A stretch of 64,000 nucleotides of DNA from Shimia isoporae (GCF_004346865.1 NZ_SMGR01000002.1:310001-374000); one strand, 5' to 3'. Shown: positions 34,662 to 42,761, counted from the stretch's first letter. Numbers and translations are program-made. The notes: generated by a model not told the origin, from the letters alone.

Positions 34662-35419
34662 TCCCGCAAGAAAACCCAACGGTCTCCATCGCTCATTGAT
34701 GGCTGAAACGCATAACCTCCGAGGTCGAAATCCTTGGCGCCTTCCGCATCAACAACACGGTTCTGAATCACAAATCGCGCCATTGCACCGCGCGCCTTCT
34801 TGGCAAAAAACGAGACGATTTTTGCCTGCCCATTACGTTCTTCCATGAAGACAGGTGTCACCACGCGCAACTTGAGTGCCTTTAGATCCACAGCACCGAA
34901 ATACTCTTGGCTTGCACAGTTCAGCAGCGTGTCAGAGCCCGTTTTTTCTGCCTGCGCCCGTAGCGCCTTGGCTGGTCCATCGCGCCAATAGTCGTAAAGC
35001 GATTTGCCGCGACGGGTTTTCAAACGACTACCCATCTCCAAGCGGTAAGGCTGAATCGCGTCGCGCGGCCGCAGCACCCCGTATAGCCCGGATAGAATAC
35101 GCAGATGATCCTGTGCCCAGTCCGTCTCTTCGGTTTCCAGACTGCCGGCATCCAGACCGATGTACGTGTCACCCGCAAAGGCGTTAACCGCCGGTCGAGT
35201 CGCCTCGACGCTTGGAGTGTCCGAAAAAGCCTTGAAACGATCCCGGTTGAGCCGAGCGAGATCCGGGCTTAGGTCCATCAACTTTTGAAGATCGCCAAGT
35301 GTCAAATTTCGCATAGTCTTGGACAGGCGAATTGCATCCTCCTGAAATTCAGGAGCGGTCACTGGACCGTCGACGGCGTCCCAATTCAATCGCTTCGCCG
35401 GAGAAATCACAGTCAACAT
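34646..35419 (-). CDS. yaaA: Peroxide stress protein YaaA (UPF0246)
   Basis: 257 residues with the family start MLTVISPAKRLNWD, the LMDLSPDLARLNRDRF block, FAGDTYIGLDAGSL, LSGLYGVLRPRDAIQPYRLEMGSRL and the C-terminal YAFQPSMSDGDRWVFLR. The E. coli protein lowers free iron and protects DNA during peroxide stress. ATG 35419 lies six bases after GGAG; the open frame to 35446 has no such site. Its 3' end overlaps that of the convergent histidine kinase by 16 bases. recQ lies 23 bases upstream on the same strand, so both are probably co-transcribed, which makes sense for oxidative DNA damage. Confidence 0.93.
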   Translation of the reverse strand: MLTVISPAKRLNWDAVDGPVTAPEFQEDAIRLSKTMRNLTLGDLQKLMDLSPDLARLNRDRFKAFSDTPSVEATRPAVNAFAGDTYIGLDAGSLETEETDWAQDHLRILSGLYGVLRPRDAIQPYRLEMGSRLKTRRGKSLYDYWRDGPAKALRAQAEKTGSDTLLNCASQEYFGAVDLKALKLRVVTPVFMEERNGQAKIVSFFAKKARGAMARFVIQNRVVDAEGAKDFDLGGYAFQPSMSDGDRWVFLRDYPES

Positions 35420-35442
35420 TTTCGGCTCCTTCCTATTGTCGT

Positions 35443-37482
35443 TCAATCTTCTGCGCGCAGCACATCGAGAAACGCTTCGCCGAAACGCTCGGTTCGACGA
35501 TCGCCCAGAATTCGTACCATGTCGTTTACGTCCCTAGGGCGGGAGCTGGCCACTTTTGCCAAAAGGGACGCAGAACAACTCATCGGTTTGTCGATGCCTT
35601 CGGGACCACGCATCAATTGCGATTGCGCCTCCAGCAACTGATCATAAAGCGTTGCATCTTGTCGCCCTGCGATCTTGCGGCGGCTTGGGTGCATTTCCTC
35701 GACAGCACCATTGATCACCTCGAGGAACGCGTCACCGTATGTCGCCAATTTTTTGGCGCCCACACCGCCTACCCGCGCCATTTCGTCCAAATTGGCTGGT
35801 CGCGTTTCAGCCATCTCCGCCAACGTTTTGTCGTTGAAAATAATGTAGGCAGGCACTTTGGCCATTTCCGCCAACGCCCTCCTCTTTGCTTTCAATGCCG
35901 ACATCAACGGCGCGTTTTCTTCGTTCACAAGGGTCTTCACCGAAGGGCGGCGTTCAGCGGATTTTATCGTATCACGACGCAAGCTGACCGATTGTTCGCC
36001 TTTCAAAACCGGCAATGCGTTATCCGTCATCGTCAATGCCCCATGGCGTTCCGGATTCGGCCGGACAAGATCATGCCCCATCATTTGGCGGAATACAGCC
36101 TGCCACTGCCGCTTGCTGAATTCCCTTCCCACACCAAACGTCGGCAAAGTGTCGTGTCCGCGTTCCCGAATTCGGTCGGTTTCATTGCCCAGTAAAATGT
36201 CGATCAGGTGCCCAGAGCCGAACCATTCGTCTGTTCGCAATATGGCAGAGAGCGCTTTGCGAACGGCTTCCGTACCATCAAAAACTTCCGCTGGAGTGTC
36301 GCATAAATCGCATTTCCCACAGGTAACTTCGGTTTCGCCAAAATATGCCAAAAGGTTCGAACGACGGCACTCCAGCGCTTCGGCCAATCCCAACAGTGCA
36401 TTGAGGCGCGCGTGATCAGCCGCTCTGCGCTCCGGTGGCGCTAAACCTTCGTCGATCTGTGACCGGCGAAGCCTTATGTCATCGGGACCAAAAAGCGTCA
36501 GCGTCTCTGCGGGTCCTCCGTCCCGACCAGATCGCCCGATTTCCTGATAATAAGCTTCGATCGACTTCGGCAAATCCGCATGGGCCACCCAGCGGATGTC
36601 AGGTTTGTCCACCCCCATGCCGAACGCGACGGTTGCAACCACGACCAACCCGTCCTCGCGCTGAAATCGCGCCTCAGTTTCGCGACGTTCGTCTGCCTCC
36701 ATCCCGCCGTGATAATGCAAAGATGCGTGTCCCTCGTCGCGGAGCGCCTTTGCCAAGGTTTCAGTTTTTGCACGTGTCCCGCAATAAACAATCCCTGACT
36801 GGCCTTTTCTTGCCGCAGCAAACTGCAGGATCTGCCGGCGCGGGTTGTCTTTGGCCGCGAAGGCAAGATGGATGTTGGGTCGATCAAATCCATGTAGGAA
36901 AGTCTGGGGCGGTAATCCGCCAAATAGCCGCTCAACGATTTCTGCGCGGGTTTCAGCATCCGCTGTCGCGGTAAATGCCGCTACCGGCACATCAAGAGCG
37001 CGTTGCAGCTCCCCGATACGCAAGTAGTCTGGGCGAAAGTCATGACCCCACTGGCTCACACAGTGGGCCTCATCAACGGCAATCAAGGACACGTTGATGT
37101 CGCGCAGCATTCCCAGCGCAGCATGCGAGCCAAGACGTTCGGGCGCGATGTAGAGCAATTTCAAACGCCCGCTGCTTAATGCATCCCAAACCTGCGCGGT
37201 TTCCTCGTCCGTGTTTCCAGAAGTTAGCGCCCCCGCTTCGACACCGCTTTCTCGCAACGCCCGCACTTGATCTCGCATCAGTGCAATAAGGGGGGAAATA
37301 ACTACCGTCACACCCTCACGCAGGAGGGCAGGAAGTTGGAAACACAGGGATTTCCCACCGCCAGTGGGCATGATCGCGAGAACATTCTCACCTCGCGTGA
37401 CCGCGGCAACAATCTCTTCCTGCCCAGGGCGGAAGTTTTCGAAGCCGAATACATCGCTCAGAACCGTGGCAGCGGCTGGCAT
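35443..37482 (-). CDS. recQ: ATP-dependent DNA helicase RecQ
   Basis: 679 residues. Helicase motifs include FRPGQEEIV (motif 0), MPTGGGKSLCFQLPA (I), DEAHCVSQWGHDFRPDY (II) and QEIGRSGRDGGP (VI). The RQC zinc site has Cys in ECRRSNLLAYFGE and CGKCDLC. Two HRDC-like domains appear to follow: one around residues 530-600 (MSALKAKRRALAEMAKVPAYIIFNDKTL) and a shorter one at the C-terminus (LLEAQSQLMRG...ILGDRRTERFGEAFLDVL). It unwinds DNA during recombination and fork repair. ATG 37482 has AGGT upstream; the open frame to 37536 is considered too long. Confidence 0.95.
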   Translation of the reverse strand: MPAAATVLSDVFGFENFRPGQEEIVAAVTRGENVLAIMPTGGGKSLCFQLPALLREGVTVVISPLIALMRDQVRALRESGVEAGALTSGNTDEETAQVWDALSSGRLKLLYIAPERLGSHAALGMLRDINVSLIAVDEAHCVSQWGHDFRPDYLRIGELQRALDVPVAAFTATADAETRAEIVERLFGGLPPQTFLHGFDRPNIHLAFAAKDNPRRQILQFAAARKGQSGIVYCGTRAKTETLAKALRDEGHASLHYHGGMEADERRETEARFQREDGLVVVATVAFGMGVDKPDIRWVAHADLPKSIEAYYQEIGRSGRDGGPAETLTLFGPDDIRLRRSQIDEGLAPPERRAADHARLNALLGLAEALECRRSNLLAYFGETEVTCGKCDLCDTPAEVFDGTEAVRKALSAILRTDEWFGSGHLIDILLGNETDRIRERGHDTLPTFGVGREFSKRQWQAVFRQMMGHDLVRPNPERHGALTMTDNALPVLKGEQSVSLRRDTIKSAERRPSVKTLVNEENAPLMSALKAKRRALAEMAKVPAYIIFNDKTLAEMAETRPANLDEMARVGGVGAKKLATYGDAFLEVINGAVEEMHPSRRKIAGRQDATLYDQLLEAQSQLMRGPEGIDKPMSCSASLLAKVASSRPRDVNDMVRILGDRRTERFGEAFLDVLRAED

Positions 37483-37559
37483 AGGGGACCTGTTTCTTGG
37501 GGCAGTCTGCTCTTTTTGCGACTGTCCCACAGCCACAGGTCAGGGGCAAGAGGTCAAGA

Positions 37560-37841
37560 TCAGACAGGAATGAGCGGAATGATCGAACTGCGTACCCAAA
37601 TGACGCCGATAAAAACGACCAACGGCGCCAGATCAAGAGGCCGCGTGTCCGGAAGGACACGTCGAATTGGGTCATAGATCGGATTCAAAAGGCGGTTCAT
37701 GCCATACCAGATCTGGGCGACTATAGGCTGTCCCATATTCAGCACCTGGAAATTGATCAACCAGCTCATGATAATGTGCACGATCATAAAGAAGAACAGC
37801 ACGCTGAGGATAAGATCCAGTAGGGTCGCGATTGGGGGCAT
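37560..37841 (-). CDS. YggT-family membrane protein
   Basis: 93 residues with two membrane segments (LLDLILSVLFFFMIVHIIMSWLI and LAPLVVFIGVIWVRSSIIPLI) separated by the conserved loop RLLNPIYDPIRRVLPDTRPLDLAP, which identifies the YggT family. Function in bacteria is not settled; roles in osmotic or potassium stress and in cell division have been suggested. ATG 37841 has AAGG seven bases upstream and gives the usual length; the frame is open to 37916 without support. It lies 77 bases upstream of recQ on the same strand. Confidence 0.88.
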   Translation of the reverse strand: MPPIATLLDLILSVLFFFMIVHIIMSWLINFQVLNMGQPIVAQIWYGMNRLLNPIYDPIRRVLPDTRPLDLAPLVVFIGVIWVRSSIIPLIPV

Positions 37842-37981
37842 GTCATGGCCTTTTTGTTCGTTTCGGCCAACAATTAAGCACCAAACCCTTAAATCACAAG
37901 GCCAAGCGAAGAACACGGTTGACGACTCCCTACAACAGGCGTTGAAGGCGACGGCCTCTATTCTGCAAAGGACGTGTATCG

Positions 37982-38518
37982 ATGTACCCGATCATGCGCA
38001 TGGTCAAGGAACTGGTTAAATACCGCAACTCTGCGCCACTACCATTAACAGGCACGCATGTGTCTGAGCATCGGTGTTGGCCAAGTGACATCGACCTCTG
38101 GCTGGAACTCAACAACGGGCGCACGCTGACGCTGTTCGACTTAGGCCGCATTCCATTGGCGCGGCGAAACGGATTGATAGACACTCTGCGCAAAAACCGT
38201 TGGGGTATGACAATGGCGGGAGCTTCTGTGCGGTATCGCCGGCGCATCCGGACGTTTGAAAAAATCACCATGTATAGCCGTGCGGTTTATTGGGACGACA
38301 AATTTGTCTATCTCGAGCAATCCATGTGGAAGCAAAACGGTGAATGCGCCAATCAGGCGCTATACAGAGCAGCGATCACAGGAAAGGACGGCATCGTCTC
38401 GCCATCAACTGTGATGGCCGCCATGGAGCGACAAGAAGCGACACCCGAGGCACCAGCATGGGTCCGAAACTGGATTGCCGCTGACGCCACGCGCCCCTGG
38501 CCTCCACAAAAGGATTAA
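37982..38518 (+). CDS. Probable acyl-CoA thioesterase of the hot-dog (THEM6-like) family
   Basis: 178 residues. The pattern CWPSDIDLWLELNNGRTLTLFDLGRIPLARR...ITMYSRAVYWDDKFVYLEQSMW resembles the 4-hydroxybenzoyl-CoA thioesterase-type hot-dog fold as seen in the THEM6/DSCD75 group (D-x-D-x-x-E/L-N-N-G motif with a metal- or substrate-near Asp). It is soluble with no signal peptide. The substrate is unknown. It stands 50 bases before an MFS transporter on the same strand. Confidence 0.72.
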   Translation: MYPIMRMVKELVKYRNSAPLPLTGTHVSEHRCWPSDIDLWLELNNGRTLTLFDLGRIPLARRNGLIDTLRKNRWGMTMAGASVRYRRRIRTFEKITMYSRAVYWDDKFVYLEQSMWKQNGECANQALYRAAITGKDGIVSPSTVMAAMERQEATPEAPAWVRNWIAADATRPWPPQKD

Positions 38519-38568
38519 CTTGCTATTCCGCAATCCAGACGGTCTAAGTAAGGAAAAACATACTGGGG

Positions 38569-39960
38569 ATGGGTATGACTGAGGTTTCCGCGCGCAAGCG
38601 CATCTGGGGTTGGTTCTTTTTTGATTGGGCCAGTCAGCCTTATCACACGCTTCTGGTGACTTTTATCTTCGGGCCGTTCTTTGCGGTTGTGGCGACAAAC
38701 TACTTCATGGGAACGGGTCTGGAGGAGGACGCGGCAAAAGCCAGCGCGCAATCTCTTTGGGCCTGGAATATGGGGATCGCTGGCCTGATCATCGGGTTTG
38801 GCGCACCACTAATGGGTGCGCTTGCGGACACCTCGGGACGCAGACGCACCTACATCGCCTTCTTTTCCGTCATGTATTTTGTTGGTGCTGCCGCTCTTTG
38901 GTTCACCGATCCTGCAGGCTCTAATATGTACTGGATGCTGGCCTTCTTTGCATTCGGGTTCATCGGCGCGGAATATGCTCTGATCTTCGTGAACTCTCAA
39001 CTTCCTGACCTCGGAACCGAAGAAGAAGTCGGAGAGATTTCTGGCAGTGGGTTTGCATTTGGTTACTTCGGCGGATTGATCGCACTGATTATCGTTCTGA
39101 TTTTCTTTGCCGAGCAAGGCGGAGGGCGCACGATCGCAGGCCTGGCACCCGGACTTGGGCTATTGAATCCCGAAATGTCCGAAGGAACGCGGTCAGTTGG
39201 CCCAATCACAGCACTTTGGTTCGCGGTCTTTATGGTGCCTTATTTCCGTTGGGTTCATGAGCCAGTTGTCAGCAAAGTGCGTGGCACTGTCCGCGATGCG
39301 ATGGGATCCCTTATGACCTCCATCAAGCATCTGAAGCACCGGCGGAGCCTGCTTAACCTGTTGATTTCATCTATGTTCTACAGAGACGCCCTAAATGGCA
39401 TCTACGCGTTTGGCGGCATCTATGCCTTTAATGTTCTGGACTGGACGGTTCCGCAGGTTGGTATTTTCGGCATCATTGGTGCTGCTTCTGCCGCCCTGTT
39501 CAGTTGGCTGGGTGGTAAACTTGACCGCCGCGTTGGCCCCAAGCCTGTAGTAGTCGGTGCAATTTGGGTACTGATCGTCATTTGCTTCACGATGATCAAC
39601 ATGTCCCGCGAGGCTATTTTCGGCTTCGCCCTTCCTGAAGGGTCGTCGCTTCCAGATGTTCTGATGATGGCAGCCGGCGCGCTGATCGGCGGAATGGGAG
39701 GCACATTGCAGGCTTCCAGTCGTTCTCTCATGGTGCGGCATACTGATCCAAAGTCACCTGCAGAGAGCTTCGGTCTCTATGGACTGTCAGGTCGGGCAAC
39801 GGCGTTTATTGCTCCGATCCTTATCGGAGTGGCGACAACCATGACCGAATCCGCGAGATTGGGCGTTTCGCCGGTAATCGGTCTTTTCCTGCTTGGGTTG
39901 ATCCTGCTACGCTGGGTCAACGCAGCGGGAGACAGCGAAACATGGGAAAGCGCAGCCTGA
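38569..39960 (+). CDS. MFS transporter of the UMF1/Atg22-like family
   Basis: 463 residues with about 12 membrane segments. The start KRIWGWFFFDWASQPYHTLLVTFIFGPFF is the hallmark of the UMF1 (Atg22-like) branch of the major facilitator superfamily, whose yeast member exports amino acids from the vacuole; the bacterial substrate is not known. Other family features are GFGAPLMGALADTSGRRR and the late LIGGMGGTLQASSRSLM. ATG 38569 and ATG 38575 are both possible starts; GGGG precedes the second. The C-terminus overlaps the start of mepA by 19 bases. Confidence 0.88.
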   Translation: MGMTEVSARKRIWGWFFFDWASQPYHTLLVTFIFGPFFAVVATNYFMGTGLEEDAAKASAQSLWAWNMGIAGLIIGFGAPLMGALADTSGRRRTYIAFFSVMYFVGAAALWFTDPAGSNMYWMLAFFAFGFIGAEYALIFVNSQLPDLGTEEEVGEISGSGFAFGYFGGLIALIIVLIFFAEQGGGRTIAGLAPGLGLLNPEMSEGTRSVGPITALWFAVFMVPYFRWVHEPVVSKVRGTVRDAMGSLMTSIKHLKHRRSLLNLLISSMFYRDALNGIYAFGGIYAFNVLDWTVPQVGIFGIIGAASAALFSWLGGKLDRRVGPKPVVVGAIWVLIVICFTMINMSREAIFGFALPEGSSLPDVLMMAAGALIGGMGGTLQASSRSLMVRHTDPKSPAESFGLYGLSGRATAFIAPILIGVATTMTESARLGVSPVIGLFLLGLILLRWVNAAGDSETWESAA

Positions 39961-40856
39961 TACTTGTTTTGCTGATGGGTCTTGCGGCCTGTCGGTCTGA
40001 CAACACAACGACTCCAACGGTTTCCACAAGACAGGCGGTGCCTGTTGAAATGCAGGGCGTCGAAGCAAAGCAACTGTTTGGCGCCAAACCCCAAGCCAGC
40101 GCGCAGTCGCCAGCACCATTCGGAAGCTATTCCAAGGGCTGCGTCGCAGGTGGTGTTCAACTGGCTGAAACCGGTCCAACCTGGCAGGCAATGCGCCTTT
40201 CACGCAATCGCAATTGGGGTCATCCGGAAGTAGTCGATTATATAAAAACCCTATCCGCTAAAGCCGCCCAACAGCCTGGCTGGGAAGGGCTGTATGTCGG
40301 TGACATCAGCCAACCTCGTGGGGGCCCCATGTTAACGGGTCACCGAAGTCACCAGTTGGGACTTGATGTCGATATCTGGATGCTTCCCCCGAAAAGGCTG
40401 AACCTCAGTGTTACTGAACGCGAAAACATTTCGTCGATTTCGATGCGACGTGAGCGCGGTGCGTTTGTGAACTCCAGTTGGACGCAACAACACCACGAAG
40501 TACTCAAGGCCGCAGCAAGTGATCCACGTGTTGCCAGGATTTTTGTTTTTCCTGGCGCAAAGGTGCAAATGTGCAAGGACGAGAAGGGGGACCGCAAGTG
40601 GCTACGGAAAATCCGGCCATGGTGGGGTCATCACTACCACTTCCACGTTCGCCTGAATTGTCCCAAGGGCGCGCAGGGGTGCGTGAATCAGGATCCGCCC
40701 CCGGCCGGAGACGGCTGTGACGATGCGCAGCAGTGGGTGCAAAATATTCTGTTCCCTCCGCCGCCGGACCCGAACGCGCCCAAGCCTAAACCACGCCGCG
40801 AACTCACAATGTTGGATCTCCCCGGCCAATGCGTCGACGTTTTGCAATCCCCCTGA
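39942..40856 (+). CDS. mepA: Penicillin-insensitive murein endopeptidase, predicted lipoprotein
   Basis: 304 residues. The N-terminus MGKRSLILVLLMGLAACRSD ends in a lipobox (LAAC), so the protein should be anchored to a membrane, unlike soluble E. coli MepA. The LAS-metallopeptidase motifs are intact: GHRSHQLGLDVDIW (first His and Asp zinc ligands) and WWGHHYHFHVRLNCP (second His). It cleaves D-Ala-mDAP cross-links in peptidoglycan. The gene overlaps the MFS gene by 19 bases at its 5' end and the esterase-like gene by 28 bases at its 3' end. Confidence 0.93.
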   Translation: MGKRSLILVLLMGLAACRSDNTTTPTVSTRQAVPVEMQGVEAKQLFGAKPQASAQSPAPFGSYSKGCVAGGVQLAETGPTWQAMRLSRNRNWGHPEVVDYIKTLSAKAAQQPGWEGLYVGDISQPRGGPMLTGHRSHQLGLDVDIWMLPPKRLNLSVTERENISSISMRRERGAFVNSSWTQQHHEVLKAAASDPRVARIFVFPGAKVQMCKDEKGDRKWLRKIRPWWGHHYHFHVRLNCPKGAQGCVNQDPPPAGDGCDDAQQWVQNILFPPPPDPNAPKPKPRRELTMLDLPGQCVDVLQSP

Positions 40857-41734
40857 CAATTTCGCACTGTCTGGTTCTTGGTCTTGTAGGCCTGTCGTGG
40901 GTTCATGCCGGCGGCAATGAGGGTAAGGCGCGACATGTGTCATCCTTCCGATGGCAATTGACCAATACCTGGTTCGGCGGCTTTTCAGCGATCGACCTGA
41001 GTGACGACGGGCTGCAGATGGTTGCATTGTCGGATCGTGGCTACTGGGTTGAGGCTGATCTTGTGCGCGAAGACGGAGAGATCGCAGGGATCAAAAATGT
41101 GCAAATGAGCCGAGTTCTGCGATCTTCAGGCAAGTTTGCAAGGCACACAGGATGGCGCGACAGTGAGGGGCTGGCGAGACTAAACGACGGGTCGTTTGTT
41201 GTGGCCTTCGAAGCCGAACACCGTGTGGAGCGCTTTGAAAAACCGGGAGCCCTGCCACAAAAGATGCCTTGGAACAAAGACCTCGACAAAATGCCGCTCA
41301 ATGGCGGGTTTGAGGCCTTGGCTGTTGATGATGCAGGTGTCTTGCATGCAATGCCGGAAGTAGCCATTCGGGCGGACAACTCCATTCAGGTTTTTTCTCT
41401 CAGGGATCAAGAATGGTCCCACGCATTTACCTTGACGCGGGATAAACAGTTTCAGCCTGTGGGCGCAGATTTCGGACCTGACGGGCGCTTTTACGTTCTG
41501 GAGCGGGGATTCAACGGTTTCGGTTTTCGCACGCGCGTGAGAAGCTTTCTTGTAACCGGCGACACCGCAGTTGATGAAAAATTACTATTTTCCAGAGGCG
41601 TAGCCGGACACGACAACCTTGAAGGACTGTCCGTTTGGCAAGATGAAAACGGAGCAATCCGGCTGACGATGATTTCAGACGACAATTTCCGTTTTCTGCA
41701 AAAGACCGAACTGGTGGAATACGTTCTTCCCTAA
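40829..41734 (+). CDS. Secreted esterase-like/phytase-like protein
   Basis: 301 residues with a signal peptide (hydrophobic run LVLGLVGLSWVHA). The body matches the esterase-like activity of phytase family (beta-propeller): GGFSAIDLSDDGLQMVALSDRGYWVEADL, WRDSEGLARLNDGSFVVAFE, NGGFEALAVDDAGVLHAMPE, DGRFYVLERGFNGFGFRTRVR and GHDNLEGLSVWQDENG. The repeated acidic, E-containing loops are those expected for calcium/phosphate sites. Physiological substrate unknown. Its start lies 28 bases inside mepA in another frame, so it is tightly coupled to that wall hydrolase. Confidence 0.83.
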   Translation: MRRRFAIPLTISHCLVLGLVGLSWVHAGGNEGKARHVSSFRWQLTNTWFGGFSAIDLSDDGLQMVALSDRGYWVEADLVREDGEIAGIKNVQMSRVLRSSGKFARHTGWRDSEGLARLNDGSFVVAFEAEHRVERFEKPGALPQKMPWNKDLDKMPLNGGFEALAVDDAGVLHAMPEVAIRADNSIQVFSLRDQEWSHAFTLTRDKQFQPVGADFGPDGRFYVLERGFNGFGFRTRVRSFLVTGDTAVDEKLLFSRGVAGHDNLEGLSVWQDENGAIRLTMISDDNFRFLQKTELVEYVLP

Positions 41735-41833
41735 AATGTCTTGATCCCTTCAAAGCTTGGGTTTAAACGCCGTCCGTCCCGCGACGAGCGCGGGGCCAAG
41801 TCGCCGCTACCTTGTCAAAACGGGCATACAGAC

Positions 41834-42469
41834 ATGAAAACGATCCATCTTCCCGGCATTTTTGCCATGGCCGCCATTGTTGTGGCCTCCAACATCCTTG
41901 TGCAGTTCCTGTTTGGAAACTGGCTGACATGGGGTGCTTTCACCTATCCGCTTGCCTTCCTTGTGACCGACGTGATGAACCGCGTTTATGGCAAAGACGC
42001 CGCGCGCCGCGTGGTGTTTGCCGGTTTCATCGTCGGCGTTATCTGTTCCTTCATCGGCACAAAAATCATGCTGCAAGGCGATGGATTCACCTATCCGGCC
42101 GTCACTTTGCGCATCGCGATTGGCTCCGGTTTGGCGTTCCTGACCGCGCAACTGCTTGATGTGGCGATCTTTGATCGGCTGCGCGAAGGCGCGTGGTGGC
42201 GGGCGCCGTTGGCCTCGACCCTGATCGGCTCCACTGTAGATACCGCGATTTTCTTCACCGTTGCTTTCAGCGGCGCACTCACCTTTATCGAGCCGGTCAA
42301 CGATGTGAGCTGGGCCGGTGAGGTTCTGCCTCTGCTGGGCGTTGGTCCTATGGTGCCTCTGTGGGTCAGCCTCGCGGTCGCAGACTGGATGGTCAAATTG
42401 AGCCTTGCTTTGCTTGCTCTTGTGCCATTCCGCATCATCGTGGGGAATCTCACTGCACGCACCACATGA
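41834..42469 (+). CDS. yhhQ: Queuosine precursor transporter (YhhQ/VUT family)
   Basis: 211 residues, six membrane segments. LAFLVTDVMNRVYGKDAARRVVFAGF, KIMLQGDGFTYPAVTLRIAIGSGLAFLTAQLLDVAIFDRLR and the membrane Glu/Asp positions fit the YhhQ family, which imports preQ0/preQ1 for queuosine tRNA modification. ATG 41834 is used; the open frame to 41741 adds 31 poorly composed residues. A small hairpin, CCCGCG-N5-CGCGGG (41778-41794), stands in the leader, but the preQ1 riboswitch consensus was not found. The putative small RNA at 42512 starts 40 bases after the stop. Confidence 0.92.
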   Translation: MKTIHLPGIFAMAAIVVASNILVQFLFGNWLTWGAFTYPLAFLVTDVMNRVYGKDAARRVVFAGFIVGVICSFIGTKIMLQGDGFTYPAVTLRIAIGSGLAFLTAQLLDVAIFDRLREGAWWRAPLASTLIGSTVDTAIFFTVAFSGALTFIEPVNDVSWAGEVLPLLGVGPMVPLWVSLAVADWMVKLSLALLALVPFRIIVGNLTARTT

Positions 42470-42475
42470 TTTTGT

Positions 42476-42510
42476 TTGACTTATCCACAGCCTGTGGCAG
42501 GCTGTAGGTA
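42476..42510 (+). promoter_or_regulatory. Possible promoter with a DnaA box and overlapping palindromes
   Basis: TTGACT (42476-42481) could be a -35; no good -10 occurs at 17 bases (TGTAGG at 42503 is 21 away). TTATCCACA (42481-42489) is an exact match to the DnaA-box consensus. CCACAG-C-CTGTGG (42485-42497) and GCCTG-TGG-CAGGC (42490-42502) are overlapping perfect palindromes. Together they suggest a regulated start site for the RNA that follows; a single 9-mer match can also occur by chance in a window this size. Confidence 0.4.
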
Positions 42511-42537
42511 CGCGAAACAATTGAAAGGAGGTGCCCA

Positions 42538-42594
42538 TTGTCTAGAGAAGCTATGGAGAACGAGGTCGGAACAGTTTGGAAGGAGTGCAGCTGA
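42538..42594 (+). CDS. Possible 18-residue peptide ORF inside the small RNA
   Basis: TTG at 42538 lies six bases after AAGGAGG (42525-42531), as good a ribosome site as any in the window. The frame gives MSREAMENEVGTVWKECS and stops at TGA. The peptide is acidic, hydrophilic, contains one Trp and one Cys, and has no signal or membrane stretch. The ribosome site is the same sequence that pairs with the downstream GCACCTCC. No homologue is recognised; it may be a leader peptide or fortuitous. Confidence 0.4.
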   Translation: MSREAMENEVGTVWKECS

Positions 42595-42661
42595 GGCAGC
42601 CCTTGGCTGACATAAGGTCCGAATTGGTGTGATCCTAACCGACGCACCTCCAATCATCTCG

Positions 42662-42695
42662 AAGGGCTGTCTCCAACGCGGGAGACAGCCCTTTT
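42662..42695 (+). terminator. Strong rho-independent terminator
   Basis: AAGGGCTGTCTCC (42662-42674) and GGAGACAGCCCTT (42681-42693) form a perfect 13-bp stem with loop AACGCG, and the T-run continues to 42695. It ends the putative small RNA and separates it from arfB. Confidence 0.93.
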
Positions 42696-42723
42696 CGATT
42701 GCGGAGACGGCGTAAAACGCGTT

Positions 42724-42761
42724 GTCTGCAAAACGTCGGTATTACGTCGGCAAAGTGTCGG
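42724..42761 (+). repeat. Dispersed intergenic repeat, copy 2
   Basis: GTCTGCAAAACGTCGG followed by TATTACGTCGG at 42724-42750, then CAAAGTGTCGG, which adds a third GTCGG step at about 11-base spacing. It lies 34 bases upstream of the arfB start and lengthens the arfB reading frame without stop codons. Confidence 0.8.

Larger units (their letters stand above)
42512..42695 (+). ncRNA. Putative structured small RNA with its own terminator
   Basis: About 180 bases between yhhQ and arfB with a compact fold. The 5' GGAGGTGC (42527-42534) is perfectly complementary to GCACCTCC (42644-42651). GTCGG (42565-42569) can extend this stem with CCGAC (42639-42643), or alternatively TCGGA (42566-42570) can pair with TCCGA (42618-42622), which would make two exclusive states. 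CAGCC-CTT-GGCTG (42597-42609) is an internal hairpin. A strong terminator ends it. The 5' boundary is not known. It is either a trans-acting RNA or a regulated mini-mRNA, because an ORF with an ideal Shine-Dalgarno lies inside. Confidence 0.5.

Noticed and set aside
40835..40846. Fourth copy of the dispersed repeat (12-base match CGACGTTTTGCA)
   Set aside because: It is inside coding sequence of mepA and of the esterase-like gene, and the match stops after 12 bases.
41741..41833. preQ1 riboswitch before yhhQ
   Set aside because: Only a small CCCGCG hairpin is present; none of the preQ1 consensus stretches could be found.
42561..42610. Resemblance to the SRP RNA helix-8 region (GGAAGGAGTGCAGC..AGGCAG)
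   Set aside because: The universally conserved GGTCCGGAAGGAAGCAGC core is not preserved: the bases flanking the GGAA loop are TTT/GGAGTG, so the Ffh-binding loops would be lost.
42450..42653. 67-codon ORF on the minus strand across the small-RNA locus
   Set aside because: No ribosome site, overlaps the yhhQ end and the structured RNA, and has atypical composition.
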